Part shown: positions 20,401 through 31,309 of the stretch, piece by piece
Layout: every line of letters begins with the position of its first letter
Position numbering within the stretch: position 1 is the first letter of the stretch
Assembly (NCBI GenBank): GCA_027422505.1
Contig: JAPQWV010000017.1
Coordinates: 19,779,501 to 19,843,500 of the forward strand
DNA from: Craterostigma plantagineum
Lineage: Eukaryota > Streptophyta > Magnoliopsida > Lamiales > Linderniaceae
Direction: 5' to 3'
Length of the DNA: 64,000 nt
The notes under the pieces: model-generated
The model's input: only the letters and a program-made list of their open reading frames with translations
What the model was told of the DNA's origin: nothing
Database searches by the model: none
Translations under genes and position numbers: made by a program

Positions 20401-20642
20401 CTACCTCCGTCCCAAACGGTTATGGACATTTGAGGTATGACACGATTTTTAAGAAATTGAATATTTTATAATATAGTACAATTAAAAGGTGAAAAAGGGT
20501 ATATTTTGGCACGCCTTTCAAGAATATTTAATAGTATTATATTGATTGTTTTTGGTAGTTTTTTACTATAAAAGGAAATGTCCAAAACGGTTTGGGACGC
20601 CCGATATAGTAAAATATCCAAAACGGTTTGGGACGGAGGGAG
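20401..20642. mobile_element. Stowaway-like MITE (Tc1/mariner)
   Basis: The ends CTACCTCCGTCCCAAACGG and CCGTTTGGGACGGAGGGAG form the classical Stowaway inverted repeat. TA dinucleotides flank both sides (20399-20400, 20643-20644). It is 242 bp long and non-coding, with an internal partial repeat of the right end near 20580-20600. Confidence 0.9.
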
Positions 20643-20644
20643 TA

Positions 20645-21111
20645 ATTAGTACTTTCTCGCGCACTCTATGCGTGTGCTTAAAAAATTTAAATTTATAATT
20701 CTTTATTTTGAGATTTATAATTTTTAGTATTTAAGTGAAATATAATTTTTGAATATATAAAAGAAAATAATTTGTAGGGACAGAAGTACAATAAATAAAA
20801 AAATTAGAAATGATACGAAAATTGTTACAGTAATTAGATAATTTCTAGGGACAGAAGTACAGGAATTGATAAACCAAATGTTGTGATTTTTAGCCACCCC
20901 ACACCAATTATATAAGAGTATAGATAAGTACCACGACGTCCGCATGAGGAAAAAAATAGACCAAAAAAATCCAAAATGGTAACCCTTGTATCAATTATAT
21001 TTTAGTACGTGGAAAGAATTTCATAAAATAAAATTAAAAGTACCCAAAACCTTCTTGGCTACGTACCTATAAGGAATAACTTAAAAAAAATGTGGTTTTG
21101 AGGTTCTCTTA
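20645..21111. other. AT-rich intergenic sequence
   Basis: AGGGACAGAAGTACA occurs twice (about 20776 and 20848). No coding signal. Confidence 0.4.
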
Positions 21112-21119
21112 GTCTCAAT

Positions 21120-21368
21120 TAGGGCCGGATTTGGGCCTGTGCAACCAGGCTCGTCGCACAGGGCCCCAAATTTTAAGGGTCATTTTAGGGCCACAATTTA
21201 AGATCCAAAGTTATTTGATTGTATTTTAAAAAATTAATATTTTATGACCCAATTTCCATAACTAATAAACGTGGCCCTTAAAAAAATAAAATAAATATTA
21301 ATTTTATTTATTTATTTATTCAAATTTGGCCCACCAAATATAAACAGGGCTTTGGAAAACCGGCCCTG
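21120..21368. mobile_element. short hAT-like MITE (AGGGCCGG ends)
   Basis: TAGGGCCGG at the left and CCGGCCCTG at the right form inverted ends. The flanks GTCTCAAT and GTCCCAAC agree at 6 of 8 positions and differ only by C/T changes, as expected for an old hAT duplication. Non-coding. Confidence 0.65.
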
Positions 21369-21421
21369 GTCCCAACTTGTCAACTTGACGTGAATAAAAC
21401 CACGATAGATATACTCTTGAA

Positions 21422-21494
<73 letters not shown>

Positions 21495-21495
21495 A
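21422..21495. repeat. (TA)n microsatellite
   Basis: About 37 TA dinucleotides with one break, ending roughly 60 bp before the ACT-domain gene start. Its length may alter the promoter region between individuals. Confidence 0.95.
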
Positions 21496-21552
21496 GTTCA
21501 CCTCTTAAAAGGGACTGAACTGAGAAGTAGAAGGCGTGCTATTCTTTCCAAA

Positions 21553-22669
21553 ATGGCTTCAGACGACATAGATGACGATGCTTGCTGGAACGAGCGACCT
21601 TTGATCGATGTAAGAACCTCGGGAACTAACATTCGTGTAAGGGTTTTTTGCGAGAAGAAAAAGGGAGTTCTTGCGAATGTAATAAGTACAACGGAGGAGC
21701 TTAACTTGTCCATTGCGAATGTTAGTTATGTTCCCTTTGGAGATGCATACGTCGACATCAACATCATTGCAGAGGTAACCGTTTTAAATGATTTCCAAGA
21801 AAACTAGGTTTGTTTTTGCCCTAAAAAACACTTCTAATGACCAAGATTTGCCCTTTTCTGTTATATGTTCTTTAATTCTTGGTCGTAGAGTTTTGTTTTC
21901 TGTTGATTTTTTTTCCCTTGTGAACCTTTTTCTCCCCTTGTGGGAGTGTTGTGACCCATTTTAGGGTTGTGCTGTGCTCGTGTGAGTCTTTGTTCTCCCG
22001 GTTGACGATGTACCGGTGAGACCCTTTGGACTATTCAGCTATCTTTGTGATTTATACAAGCTATTGATTTCGGAAAAAAAAAAAGAAAAGACCAAATTTG
22101 CCCTAAATTAAGTCTCATGACCATGTCTTAAGTTTATTGCTGCCGCTCTAAGCATCTGCATTATTTTATTGCTCTCATTCCATCATCATATTTCTATAGT
22201 ATGAAATTATAGTAATATAGTATGAAATTTAGAATATAAGTCAAAAACGCCACTCAAAGTTATATTCGAACCTTGAGAGAAAGCCACACAAAATAACCAT
22301 CATTTCCTTTATCCCATTCTTGTTTTAGTATTGTAGCAAGTCAAAAACCAGCTTGAGAATCATGATATTTTGCTATTGTTCCATAAAGTAACCCTTTGAG
22401 ATCATCTAACAGACTCTTAGGTTATAACAGTTTAGATGTCAGCAAGTTGATTTTAGGTTTCAGTATTGTAATGTTCCCTTGTTGAATTAATCTTAGTTGG
22501 TAATGTTATTTCTTCATTCGTGGGCTCGATAAGTATTATTTCAGATCTTATTATATTAAGATACAGTTTTTAATCATTTGTATTTTTATGGTAGCTCCAA
22601 GCCGATTGCACTGTACAGGCTAAAGAAGTCAAGGAAGCGCTTCAGGCAACTCTTCAAGTCAATGAATGA
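21553..22669 (+). CDS. small ACT-domain protein, two exons
   Basis: Exon 1 (21553-21774) starts in a good context (AAAATGGC) and ends GCAGAG|GTAACC. Exon 2 (22595-22669) follows TTTTATGGTAG and ends TGA. The 820-bp intron is in phase 0 and the protein has 98 residues. Residues 24-70 (IRVRVFCEKKKGVLANVIS, then LNLSIANVSYVPFGD and INIIAE) match the ACT-like fold at the C-terminus of many plant bHLH factors, usually a dimerisation module. Exon 2 adds an amphipathic helix (VQAKEVKEALQATLQ), as in those tails. There is no bHLH region upstream, so this is either a stand-alone ACT protein or a fragment of a bHLH gene. Intact splice sites and frame suggest it could be expressed. Cellular role not known. 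Confidence 0.72.
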
Positions 22670-22966
22670 CTATTACATTATGTCTGTCTTGTGTGTGTAT
22701 GTGTGTTAAAACACATGTATTAAATCTAAGTCGGCTATTTGTATTTTGGTTTTGGTTTTGGATGTGTGTGATTGTGTGTGCGAAAAATTGCGGAAGAATA
22801 TTTGATGTCCAAGCTCGTTTAGTTAAAAATGCCAACATTGAATCATATCTCTCCTAAATTTGACGTTATTTTTACTTTTTTTAAAGATGATTATATTTAT
22901 CATATACAAACTCGCTTATATCATTCACTCATGGCAAGCGAAATAAGTAATTTATAGATTGGCTTT
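22670..22966. other. 3' flank of the ACT-domain gene
   Basis: GT-rich for the first 130 bp, then AT-rich, as expected of a 3' UTR and downstream sequence. No clear AATAAA was chosen. Confidence 0.4.
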
Positions 22967-22974
22967 CTTTGAAT

Positions 22975-23512
22975 CATGTTTTTGAAGACCGAACCAGACC
23001 GGCCGGTTCTGACCGGACTGGTCAAAACTCCGGTTTGGTCTTCTTTAATTTAAGAATAAAATATTTTGGTTTTAAATAAACTAAACAAAATATGGAAATA
23101 AATAAAGTAGTTTGGTCTAGTGGTTAATTTGTGGATATTTTACTTAATGGACTTGGGTTCGAATCCACACAATATCCTAATTTTTATATTTTATAATTAA
23201 CTTAATTAGCTCACTATTTTCAACTTTGACCCCAACTCATAGATTTAATACTTGGCACACGATTAATTTATCACAAACCACGCAATTTACTTTTATATAA
23301 TTTTACCCGTTAATTTATATAATTATAGTTTGAAAAAGTTCATAGAAACATGTATATATTTTCTATATTATTTGATTGATTCATATATAAAACATATATT
23401 TACTATATTTAAGATACGGTTTTACTCCGATTTGATTTCGGTTGTATACCGGTTAAACCACCTTAAACCACTAAAATTTTCGGTAGGTTCGAAACCCGGT
23501 TTCAGAACCTTG
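22975..23512. mobile_element. hAT-type MITE with tRNA-like Pol III boxes
   Basis: A perfect 8-bp duplication CTTTGAAT (22967-22974, 23513-23520) flanks 538 bp. The imperfect inverted ends are CATGTTTTTGAAGACCGAACC and its counterpart ending ACCGG...GAACCTTG. Inside, 23113-23124 TGGTCTAGTGGT fits a tRNA A box and 23156-23166 GGTTCGAATCC a B box, 43 bp apart. That is the head of a tRNA-derived SINE or a decayed tRNA-like promoter captured by the MITE. Confidence 0.8.
23113..23166 (+). promoter_or_regulatory. A-box/B-box pair (SINE head or tRNA-like Pol III promoter)
   Basis: The A box (TGGTCTAGTGG) and B box (GGTTCGAATCC) match consensus at the key positions with normal tRNA spacing. The sequence between cannot fold into a proper cloverleaf, so it is not a functional tRNA gene. 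Confidence 0.5.
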
Positions 23513-23575
23513 CTTTGAATATGCAAGTTAATTTGATACTTATAGTAGTTTTGCGCCCCTAACTAGGTCAAATCG

Positions 23576-24010
23576 TAAGAAATCTCAAGAAATTAAATTA
23601 GAAACGAAGAAGATGAACACAGTACTTAACATGGTTCAAATTCTTAATCGAATCCTACATCCACAGAGGAAGATCTTCAAGTTTTTTATTCAGAGGGTCT
23701 CTGTTATAGTGTACAGATAGAACAGTCGAACTGCTTTACAACGAAAAAGAAGCTGAATATTAACTACGCGCCAAATCCCTAAATTGGGCCAAATGGGCTA
23801 ATACCCGACTGTAGCGGCCCAGTCTGCATTTTAAGGGAAACGTTGATAGAAACGTCTGAAGCGGCGACGTCTTAGTAAGTGATGTACCCACTTTACAAAT
23901 GCCCGCACTTCTAAAGTGAGCCACGCTCTTAAAAGGCTAAGCAGTATGCGCTCGAACTTCATTTGTTGCATGCGAGATTTCTTGGTCTTGTGCTGGAGTG
24001 AGTTCCAATA
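23576..24010 (-). repeat. 3' LTR of Copia-1
   Basis: Direct repeat of 28373-28807. The element-side edge reads TATTGGAACTC on the minus strand, directly abutting a G15 tract that serves as, or has expanded from, the polypurine tract. Confidence 0.88.
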
Positions 24011-24039
24011 CCCCCCCCCCCCCCCGGGGGGGGGGGGGG
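24011..24039. repeat. C15G14 homopolymer palindrome at the Copia-1 polypurine tract
   Basis: Fifteen C followed immediately by fourteen G. The G15 on the minus strand occupies the polypurine tract position beside the 3' LTR. The mirror C14 is unexplained: it may be a true foldback expansion or a sequencing or assembly artefact. Confidence 0.85.
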
Positions 24040-25600
24040 CAAGATGGATGGCATAAGTTGATGGTAGACATCTTGACAAGGACCCGTTGTAATATAGGTC
24101 CCATGAGAGGAAGTGAGAAGGTCTGCTAGTTGATCCTCGGATTTCACTGGTAGCAGTTTGATATTTCCTCTTGCCACATGGTCTCGTACAAAGTGGCAGT
24201 CTATCTCGATATGCTTCGAGCGCTCATGGAACTTGGGATTCGAGGCAAGCTTGTGAGCCTAAAGGTTGTCACAATAGACCACGGGCGTGTGGACTAAACT
24301 CACTCACAGCTCAGTTAGCAGTTATCTGATCCATAGAAGTTCTGCTACTGTGGCACCTAAGGCTCTGTATTTAGCCTCCGTAGATGATCTAGACACAGTG
24401 GGTTGCTTCGTCGCTTTCCAGGTAATCAGAGCATCTCCCATAAAGGTGCAATAGCCCGTGACTGACTTGCGAGTGTCTTTACAAGATCCCCAATCTGCAT
24501 CAGAAGAACCAGTCAAATGCAGATCCCGTGTAGACCTTAATAGAATGCCTTGCCCTGGTGATGCTTTCAACTATCTTAGTAAGTGATGAGCTGCCATTAA
24601 ATACCCTGGCCTCGGCGCGGAGATATATTGGCTGATCTTATGTACAGAAACAGAAAAGGCAATAGCTGGGCGAGTAAATGTCAGATAAAGTAGTCTACCA
24701 ATAAGCCTTATCTACTTGAATGGTTCTTCTAATAATTCTCCATCTGATTCAGTGAGCTTCTCTGAGGGATTCATGAGAGTTGTCAAAGCTTTGGAGCTGA
24801 TGTAACCTGTATACTCCAACAGCTGAATGGTGTACTGTCTCTGGTTAATGTATATCCCACCTTTGCTTCGAGCCACCGCTATTCCAAGAAAGTATCTCAG
24901 CTCACCGAGGTCTCTGATTTTGAAATTGTCTTTCAGAAAATCTTTCACTTCCTGAGTTGCATCAAGCGACGGCCCAGATAGTATAATGTCATCCACATAA
25001 ACCAAAAGCACAACCAGCCTGTCTCCATGACCTCTTATGAACAAGGTATGGTCTGAGTGACTTTGATGAAAGCCAAAGCCTTTCACTGCCTCAACAAACT
25101 TCATATTCCATTGTCGGGAAGCTTGCTAGAGGCCATAGATGGACTTATCTAGTCGGTAAACCATCCTCTCAGAGCCTGCTCTGTCATGTGTGCTGTAATA
25201 TCCTAGTGGTAGGTCCATGTAGACCTCTTCGGCTAAATCACCATTTAAGAACGCATTGTTGACATCTAGCTGCATCAGACCCCACCCAAACTTTGCTGCT
25301 AGTGATAGAACTATTTTGATGGTATTGGATTTAGCTACATGTGCAAATGTATCTATGTAATCAAACCCTTTAGCCACCAAACGTGCTTTATGTTTTTCTA
25401 TGTGTCCATCTGAGTTGTGCTTCAACTTGTAGACCCAACGGCAGGCTATTCTCTTCCAGTGCTGTAAACTCTTCATCCATAGCATGCACCCATTTCTCAG
25501 AATGGGAGGCCTGAGCAAAGTTCTTCGGCTCATTGGCTACTGACAGGCTGTTAATGAAATTCTGATACTGACTTGAGAAGAGCTGGAAAAAGAGCACCTT
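24040..25600 (-). pseudogene. Copia-1 reverse transcriptase-RNase H
   Basis: The RT part has CRWVYKLKHNSDGHIEKHKA, MQLDVNNAFLNGDL (first catalytic Asp) and the active-site LLVYVDDIIL (about 25000), then RDLGELRYFLGI. RNase H follows with GSSDADWGSCKDTRKS and SSTEAKYRALG, and ends with [13 protein letters not shown] and QLADLLTS-type motifs towards 24080. Stops or shifts interrupt it near 25125, 24715 and 24570. This protein would copy element RNA into DNA; here it is inactive. Confidence 0.88.
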
Positions 25601-26885
25601 AGAGATAGGATTAAGTCATTCCTGCTGTCCAGATTATTACAATGATAGTCCCTGAGATACACATGTCTCCTAGATTGCCTTCCTGACTTCCTCTGTTCAG
25701 GATGGACAGGAACTCGGCCTTCTGAACTGGCTGTTGAACTATCTGAATTCTCTGTGGGAGGCCCTTCTGAATTATGCATGGGATAGCCTTCTATCTGTGG
25801 AGATGTACTCATGTTCATGCTGCTGAGAGGTTCCTTGCTCTGGGACTGGAGTCAGATCCAATGGTCTTGGCAGAACACATGTAGCAAAGGGATCTTCTGA
25901 GATCAACTGAGAAGGCTGAATAGTCTTGAATGGAAAATCATTGTCCTTGAAACTTGTATCCCTGGAAACAAATATCTTCCCGGTTCTCAAGTCAATTACC
26001 TTATACCCTTCATGCCATGTGGATAGCCAAGAAACACACATTCTCTAGCCCGTAACTCGAACTTGTTTCTACCTGCGGCAAAGGTGGAAAAAAAACACAA
26101 CGAGCCAAACACACGTAGCATGTGATAGTCCACAGGCCTTTGATCCAAAGCTCATAGGGACTTCTGTTATGCAAGTTGACATAGGGGGTTCTATTGACCA
26201 GATAAGTGGCTGTCAACATACACTCTGAGCAGAAAGCAATGGGAATACCAGACATGAAGTAAAGTGATCTTGCCACATTTAAGAGATGATGGTCTTTTCT
26301 TTCTACAATTGAGTTTTGTTGGGGGTGTAAACACATGAGAGATGATGCAAGATCCCCTTTTATCTAAACAGTTCAGTCATGCCGAATTCTCTTCCATTAT
26401 CTGCCCTTAATACCTTAATTTCCTGCTTGAAGTGTGTTTCAACAAATGCTATGAAATAAGGTAGTACTGTCCGGACTTCTGATTTCTGTGTAATCATAAA
26501 CAACCAGGTAAATCTAATAGTCATCCACTAATGTAATGAAGTATTGGTGACCCAAATGAGATGCAACATGAAAAGGCCCCCAAAATGTCACAATGCACTA
26601 AATCAAAAGGGGAACAAGATGTCCTATTATTATTTGGGAAATGACTTCTTTTCTGCTTTTCTATAGGGCAGATTTTACAGAAGTTCTCATCTAAAGCTTA
26701 ACAGAGAATCTAAGTAAGTCAAGAACTTTGTTTGATGGGTGTCCTAGCCTTCTATGCCACATATCATGTGACAATTTATTAAGAAAAACAGTGCTGCTCC
26801 TATCAGAAAATGCATCTGCTTGCAGAGTATATAAACCTCCAACTTTCTTACACTTGCCAATCGTTTGCTGGGAATGATCATGCAC
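25601..26885 (-). pseudogene. Copia-1 integrase and linker
   Basis: The pre-integrase zinc region has MWHRRLGHPSNKVLDLL (26691-26885). The catalytic core is partly lost between 26340 and 26690. The core end has SIVERKDHHLLNVARSL and [20 protein letters not shown] (26010-26336). The C-terminal part has [18 protein letters not shown]. The following linker (25537-25818) is serine/proline-rich. Several frameshifts. Confidence 0.85.
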
Positions 26886-26950
26886 CTCAAAACCATTAGC
26901 TTCACAAAGGAATTTTCAATTTATCTTATCCACCAAATAACTTACTGATA

Positions 26951-27370
26951 TCAAGTTAAAACAATGTGTCTGTTAATAGTGTAAGTCCCTGCCTTTGTAA
27001 CTTTTATAACTGAGTTATCAGGTAGGATTACATGTGATTCCTCTATGTCATGTAAGTCAGAAAGTAAGTTCAGATTACCACACACATGCCTCGTTGCCCC
27101 TGAATCTACTAGCCAAACTTTCGAGCTTGTAAATTCAGGTAAATTGAAAGTAAAACAGATACCTGTCATCCTGTCTGAGGACTGCCCAGACACCCCAATG
27201 TCAGATTCCATGCCCTCAGCTGGTTGATTGAATAAGGCTTTCAGGCTGTGCAGCTGAAAGGAGGTCACTTGCACACTGATCAGCGAATCTTTGGCAGGGA
27301 GAACACCTGAACTTGACAGGAGATTCTGCTGAGTTCCTTTCCTGCCATTATCCACCTGAATTGTGTTCAT
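26951..27370 (-). pseudogene. Copia-1 protease region
   Basis: VWLVDSGATRHVCGNLNLL contains the D-S-G-A active site of copia proteases. The following VILPDNSVIKVTKAGTY fits the family. Confidence 0.85.
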
Positions 27371-28170
27371 CCTTGCAACTTAGACTTCTGATACTGCTTG
27401 AAACCCGGGGGAAAGCCATGTATCTGATAGCATGTATCGACAGTGTGGCCCTTCTTGTTACAATGGGTGCATATTGGCCTAGCAACATCCCTTTTCTGAT
27501 TATAAGAAGTTCTCCTAGTCTGATCCTGATCATTCTTGATTGCCACCATTGACATTTATCTGATCATCCCCATTATGGATTGAAGCTGGAGTCATGGACC
27601 TCTGCTTATCTTCTTGGACAAGTAATGAAAATACTCTATTAATTGTGGGCAAAGGATCCATCAATAGGATCTGTCCTTTGATTTGGGAAAATGTATCATT
27701 CAGTCCCATCAAGAACGTGATGACACAATCTTCATCCTGGTAAACCTTCATATCCTTGAGCCCTCCACAAGTGCAAGAGCAGACCGGCATATAGTTGGAC
27801 AATTCATCCCATAGTGTCTTCAATCTGGTATAATATGCTGCAATCGAGTTGGTGCCCTGTGAGAGATTGATCAATTCTCTTTTGAGCTGAAGAATCCTCG
27901 GCTTATTCGTATGCCCGAACCTTTCCTGAAGATCCACCCAACCTCTCTTACTGTAGAGCTGTAGAGAATGCTAGCAGAAATGTCTTTCGTGACAGAATTA
28001 ATTATCCAGGAAATCACGACGTTGTTATTTTTCTTCCATGCCATCAATTGATTTCGAGATGTAACAGAGTTCTGCGGATCTGCCACGGGTGGCATCAAAT
28101 CACCATTCACAAATCCCTCTTGTTTCTTCCAATGAGAGCAATCATCATTGCTCTGCTCCATAATTGTCAC
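27367..28170 (-). pseudogene. Copia-1 gag
   Basis: The Gag domain has VISWIINSVTKDISASILYS (28000 region), then LQERFGHTNKPRILQLKREL and YYTRLKTLWDELSNYMPV. The zinc knuckle CTHCNKKGHTVDTCYQIHGFP (C-x2-C-x4-H-x4-C) is at about 27440. One frameshift lies near 27930. Usual length for this lineage. Confidence 0.88.
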
Positions 28171-28359
28171 CGTTTAAGTGCTCGTGGACTAACAACTGAC
28201 CCGAATTATCGTTGGTTTTCAAGAAATAAGGATCGTTGATGAGCACGGCTGTGCTGGAGGTTGAAGATGATGGAACATTCTCTGTGGATGGAATATTCTC
28301 TGCGATGCCGATTAACCGAAGCTATCCCATTTCTTGATGTAATTCACAGCGCAACAGGT

Positions 28360-28372
28360 TGCTCTGATACCA
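28360..28372 (-). promoter_or_regulatory. Copia-1 primer binding site (initiator tRNA-Met)
   Basis: The minus strand reads TGGTATCAGAGCA, complementary to the 3' part of plant initiator tRNA-Met, immediately inside the 5' LTR. Confidence 0.93.
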
Positions 28373-28807
28373 TAAAAATTGCAAGAAATTAAATGAGAAA
28401 CGAAGAAGCTGAACACAGTACTTAACGTGGTTCAGATTCTTAATCGAATCCTACATCCACGGAGGAAGATCTTCAAGCTTTTTATTCAGAAGGTCTCTGT
28501 TACAGTATACAGATAGAACAGTCAGACTGCTTTACAATGAGAAGAAGCTGAATATTTGAACTACGTGCCAAATCCCTAAATTTGGCCAAATGGGCTAAAA
28601 CCCGACTGTAGTGGCCCAGTCGCGTTTTGAGGGAAACGTTGATAGAAACGTCTGAGGCGGCGACGTCGTAGTAAGTGATGTACCCACTTTACAAATGTCC
28701 CGCGCTTCTAAAGTGAGCCACGCTTTTAAAAGGCTAAGCAGTGTGCGCTCGAACTTCATATGTTGCATGCGAGATTTCTTGGTCTTGTGCTGGAGTGAGT
28801 TCCAATA
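28373..28807 (-). repeat. 5' LTR of Copia-1
   Basis: Same length as the 3' LTR and aligned end to end with it. The inner edge touches the primer binding site. Confidence 0.9.
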
Positions 28808-28921
28808 AATTGCTCTGTATCTTTACAAAGAACAAATATATGTAAGCTAGCAGATCATAGTGCAAAAATCACTGAACAAAATTACGTACATATGAATAAA
28901 TTTCTCTCTTGGTGATTTCTT

Positions 28922-29322
28922 CGGGAAAATTATAAAAATGGGTCACTAAGTATGCCAATTTTCGATTTTGGATCACTATGTTTGCCAGTTATAAAAGTAG
29001 GTCACTAAGTATGTATATAGTAACAAAATTGGGTCACTGACCTCTTTTTTCTTATTAGATACATACTTAGTGACCCAAATTTTTAACTATATACATATTT
29101 AGTGACCTAGTTTTGTTACTATATACATACTTAGTGACCTAGTTTTGTAACTAGTGGCCTAATTTTGTTACGATATGCTTACATACTTAGTGACCTAGTT
29201 TTGTAATTAGTGACCCAATTTTGTTACTATATACATACTTAGTGACCTAGTTTTGTAACTAGCAAACATAGTGACCCAAAATCGAAAAATGGTATACTCA
29301 GTGCCATTTTTATAATTTTCCT
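28922..29322. mobile_element. foldback MITE with 9-bp target duplication (MULE-type)
   Basis: TGATTTCTT occurs on both sides (28913-28921 and 29323-29331). The two arms (about 28922-29040 and 29205-29322) are inverted repeats of over 100 bp, with GGAAAATTATAAAAATGG outermost. The centre is a tandem array of TACATACTTAGTGACCTAG-type units. Non-coding. The 9-bp duplication suggests mobilisation by a MULE transposase. Confidence 0.85.
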
Positions 29323-29331
29323 TGATTTCTT

Positions 29332-29478
29332 TCACGTGCTTTTAGCATTTGTACGCTTATTATTATTATTAATATATTATTATTAATAATAATATACCGG
29401 AACACTAAAAAAATAAGGATATCTCTAACACCTGATTTTACGTATCACATGGCTCTCAAGTTGTACAACACATAGATT

Positions 29479-29526
<48 letters not shown>

Positions 29527-29857
29527 TACATCACAAGGAGCATACTCGAATATTATATCGATCGACACCATTCACCGCCCCTCAGGGGCTGCGCAAAATT
29601 ATTGAGTATATTAAATTCATAAAATAATTTGGCATGTTGGTCGCGTGCATTACAGACAGTGAATTTATATTATTATTAATAATCTGGACAACACTAACAA
29701 GGCATGCGATGTTGATATTTATATCTATCTTGCGGATTGTTGAAAATATTGTCTCAAAGTGATAAAGTCGGGCACATTGTATTTTCAATATGAAGATCAT
29801 AGGTTCGCCTATCACTCTTATATTCTTTGGAAGATAAGTTCATTGGAAGATAGAGCT
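29332..29857. other. intergenic, with (TA)n run
   Basis: A (TA)n microsatellite lies at about 29493-29522, preceded by ATT repeats. The word CATTCACCGCCCCTCAGGGGC (29568-29588) resembles the terminus of the 38417-39591 element, but no partner end was found. No gene. Confidence 0.45.
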
Positions 29858-30308
29858 TATTAAATCTGGAAATGCTTGAGAAGATGAAGGTTTCTTGGAG
29901 AAGATGTAAATAAAGAAAATTCTCATTAATTAATTAGAATCTGTACAGTGGTGTATTTTATAGAGGGAAAGAGTAAAATGACCGTTTAACTAACAAGTCG
30001 GTCGATCAACTTATAAAATCGCTAGTAGCTTAGACGAATCAAAAGTCATGGCCGTGACTGGATGTGTATGCGACCGTGACTACTGGCAGAGATATTCATC
30101 TTCTGAGTCAATTTCAGTCACGGCCATGAATACAGGTGCAGGTGATCGTGAACTCGGGAAGTAACACCTTTCTTCAGACTTGGTGTCGTCATGACCGTGA
30201 ATAGATAAACACGAGGCCGTGAAGCTGGAGAAATTAAACAAACACGCGGGCTTCTTCAGCTCTATTACTCAGCCTGATCTTCTTGCACTCTCTGTCTGAA
30301 TTTTAACA
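29858..30308 (-). repeat. 3' LTR of Copia-2 with three CACGGCCGTG-type units
   Basis: Palindromes at 30046 (TCATGGCCGTGA), 30118 (TCACGGCCATGA) and 30189 (TCATGACCGTGA) are spaced 72 and 71 bp. Each is followed by a half site. The unit is that of Athila-1, read on the plus strand in the direction of its internal array. Confidence 0.92.
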
Positions 30309-30309
30309 T

Positions 30310-31301
30310 CATGGATGGTAGAGATCTACGACAGACATCTTGGACATGATCTGCTGGTGAGGTCTGGAAAATGGCTTGGTTAACATGTCTGCCAACTGAT
30401 CTTCAGACTTGACAGGAAGTAACTTGATCATGCCAGTAAGAAGGTGGTGACGGATGAAATGGCAGTCGATTTCTATGTGTTTTGAGCACTCATGAAACTT
30501 AGGATTGGAGGCTAGTTTTAGAGCTGATTGATTATCATAGTAGATGACAGACGCCTGAGCAGTAAATTCGGGCCGAGCCTGAGTAAATGATCCGAATTTC
30601 TACAGGCAGTCATCTACATATACTAATGATATGAGTAAATGATCACCCTTGCCCTTGAGGAACAAGGTGTGGTCTGATTCAGTTTGCCTGAAACCGAAGG
30701 ACTTAAGAGCATCAGTTAGCTTTCTGTTCCATTCCCTAGAAGATTGCTTTAAGCCATATAGACTTCTGTAATCTGCACACCATCCTATTCGCCCCTGTTC
30801 TCTGATAATCATCGTAGAATCCCTGAGGTAACTCCATAAATACCTCCTCAGTTAAGTCCCCATTCAAGAATGCATTGTTGACATCCATGTGTGTGAGATG
30901 CCACCCCAGTTTTGCTGCGAGGGAGATGATGATTTTGATGGTGTTTGGCTTGGCTACCGGGGCAAAGGTGTCTAGGTAATCAATACCCTCAGTTTGGTCA
31001 TAATACTTAGCCACTAATCTGGCTTTATTATTCTCTACCTTCCCATCAGAGTTTACTTTTATCTTGTAACCCATCAACTACCTATGCACCTTTTACCTGC
31101 TGGCAGAGGGACAATTGTCCATGTATGGTTACTTGTGAGGGCTTCAAACTCTTCTTTCATTGCTCTCATCCAGTCTTGTGAAGCAGCAGCATGTGCAAAG
31201 CTCCTTGGCTCCCTTACTAAAGAAACATTGCATATAAAAGATTGGTACTGCTTTGAGAAGTTTTTATAAGTCAGATGATATGACAAAGGATACAAACTCA
31301 T
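30310..31301 (-). pseudogene. Copia-2 reverse transcriptase with internal deletion into RNase H
   Basis: RT motifs include HTWTIVPLPAGKRCIGS, VNSDGKVENNKARLVAK, THMDVNNAFLNGDL and LLISLVYVDDCL (about 30600-30640). Directly after YVDD the frame jumps to the end of RNase H ([34 protein letters not shown] and [11 protein letters not shown]), ending near 30310. About 250 codons are therefore missing. Inactive. Confidence 0.85.
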
Positions 31302-31309
31302 CCAACCAG

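Larger units (their letters stand above)
23576..28807 (-). mobile_element. Copia-1: Ty1/copia LTR retrotransposon
   Basis: A 5.2-kb minus-strand element with two 435-bp LTRs (23576-24010 and 28373-28807). The flanks AATCG and AATTG differ by one C/T change, a plausible target duplication. The primer site matches initiator tRNA-Met directly next to the 5' LTR. Domains follow copia order: gag, protease, integrase, RT, RNase H. LTR divergence is several percent by eye and the ORFs hold many stops, so the element is old and inactive. Confidence 0.9.

Noticed and set aside
23113..23166. Functional tRNA gene
   Set aside because: A and B boxes fit, but the rest cannot form a cloverleaf or a 3' acceptor stem.
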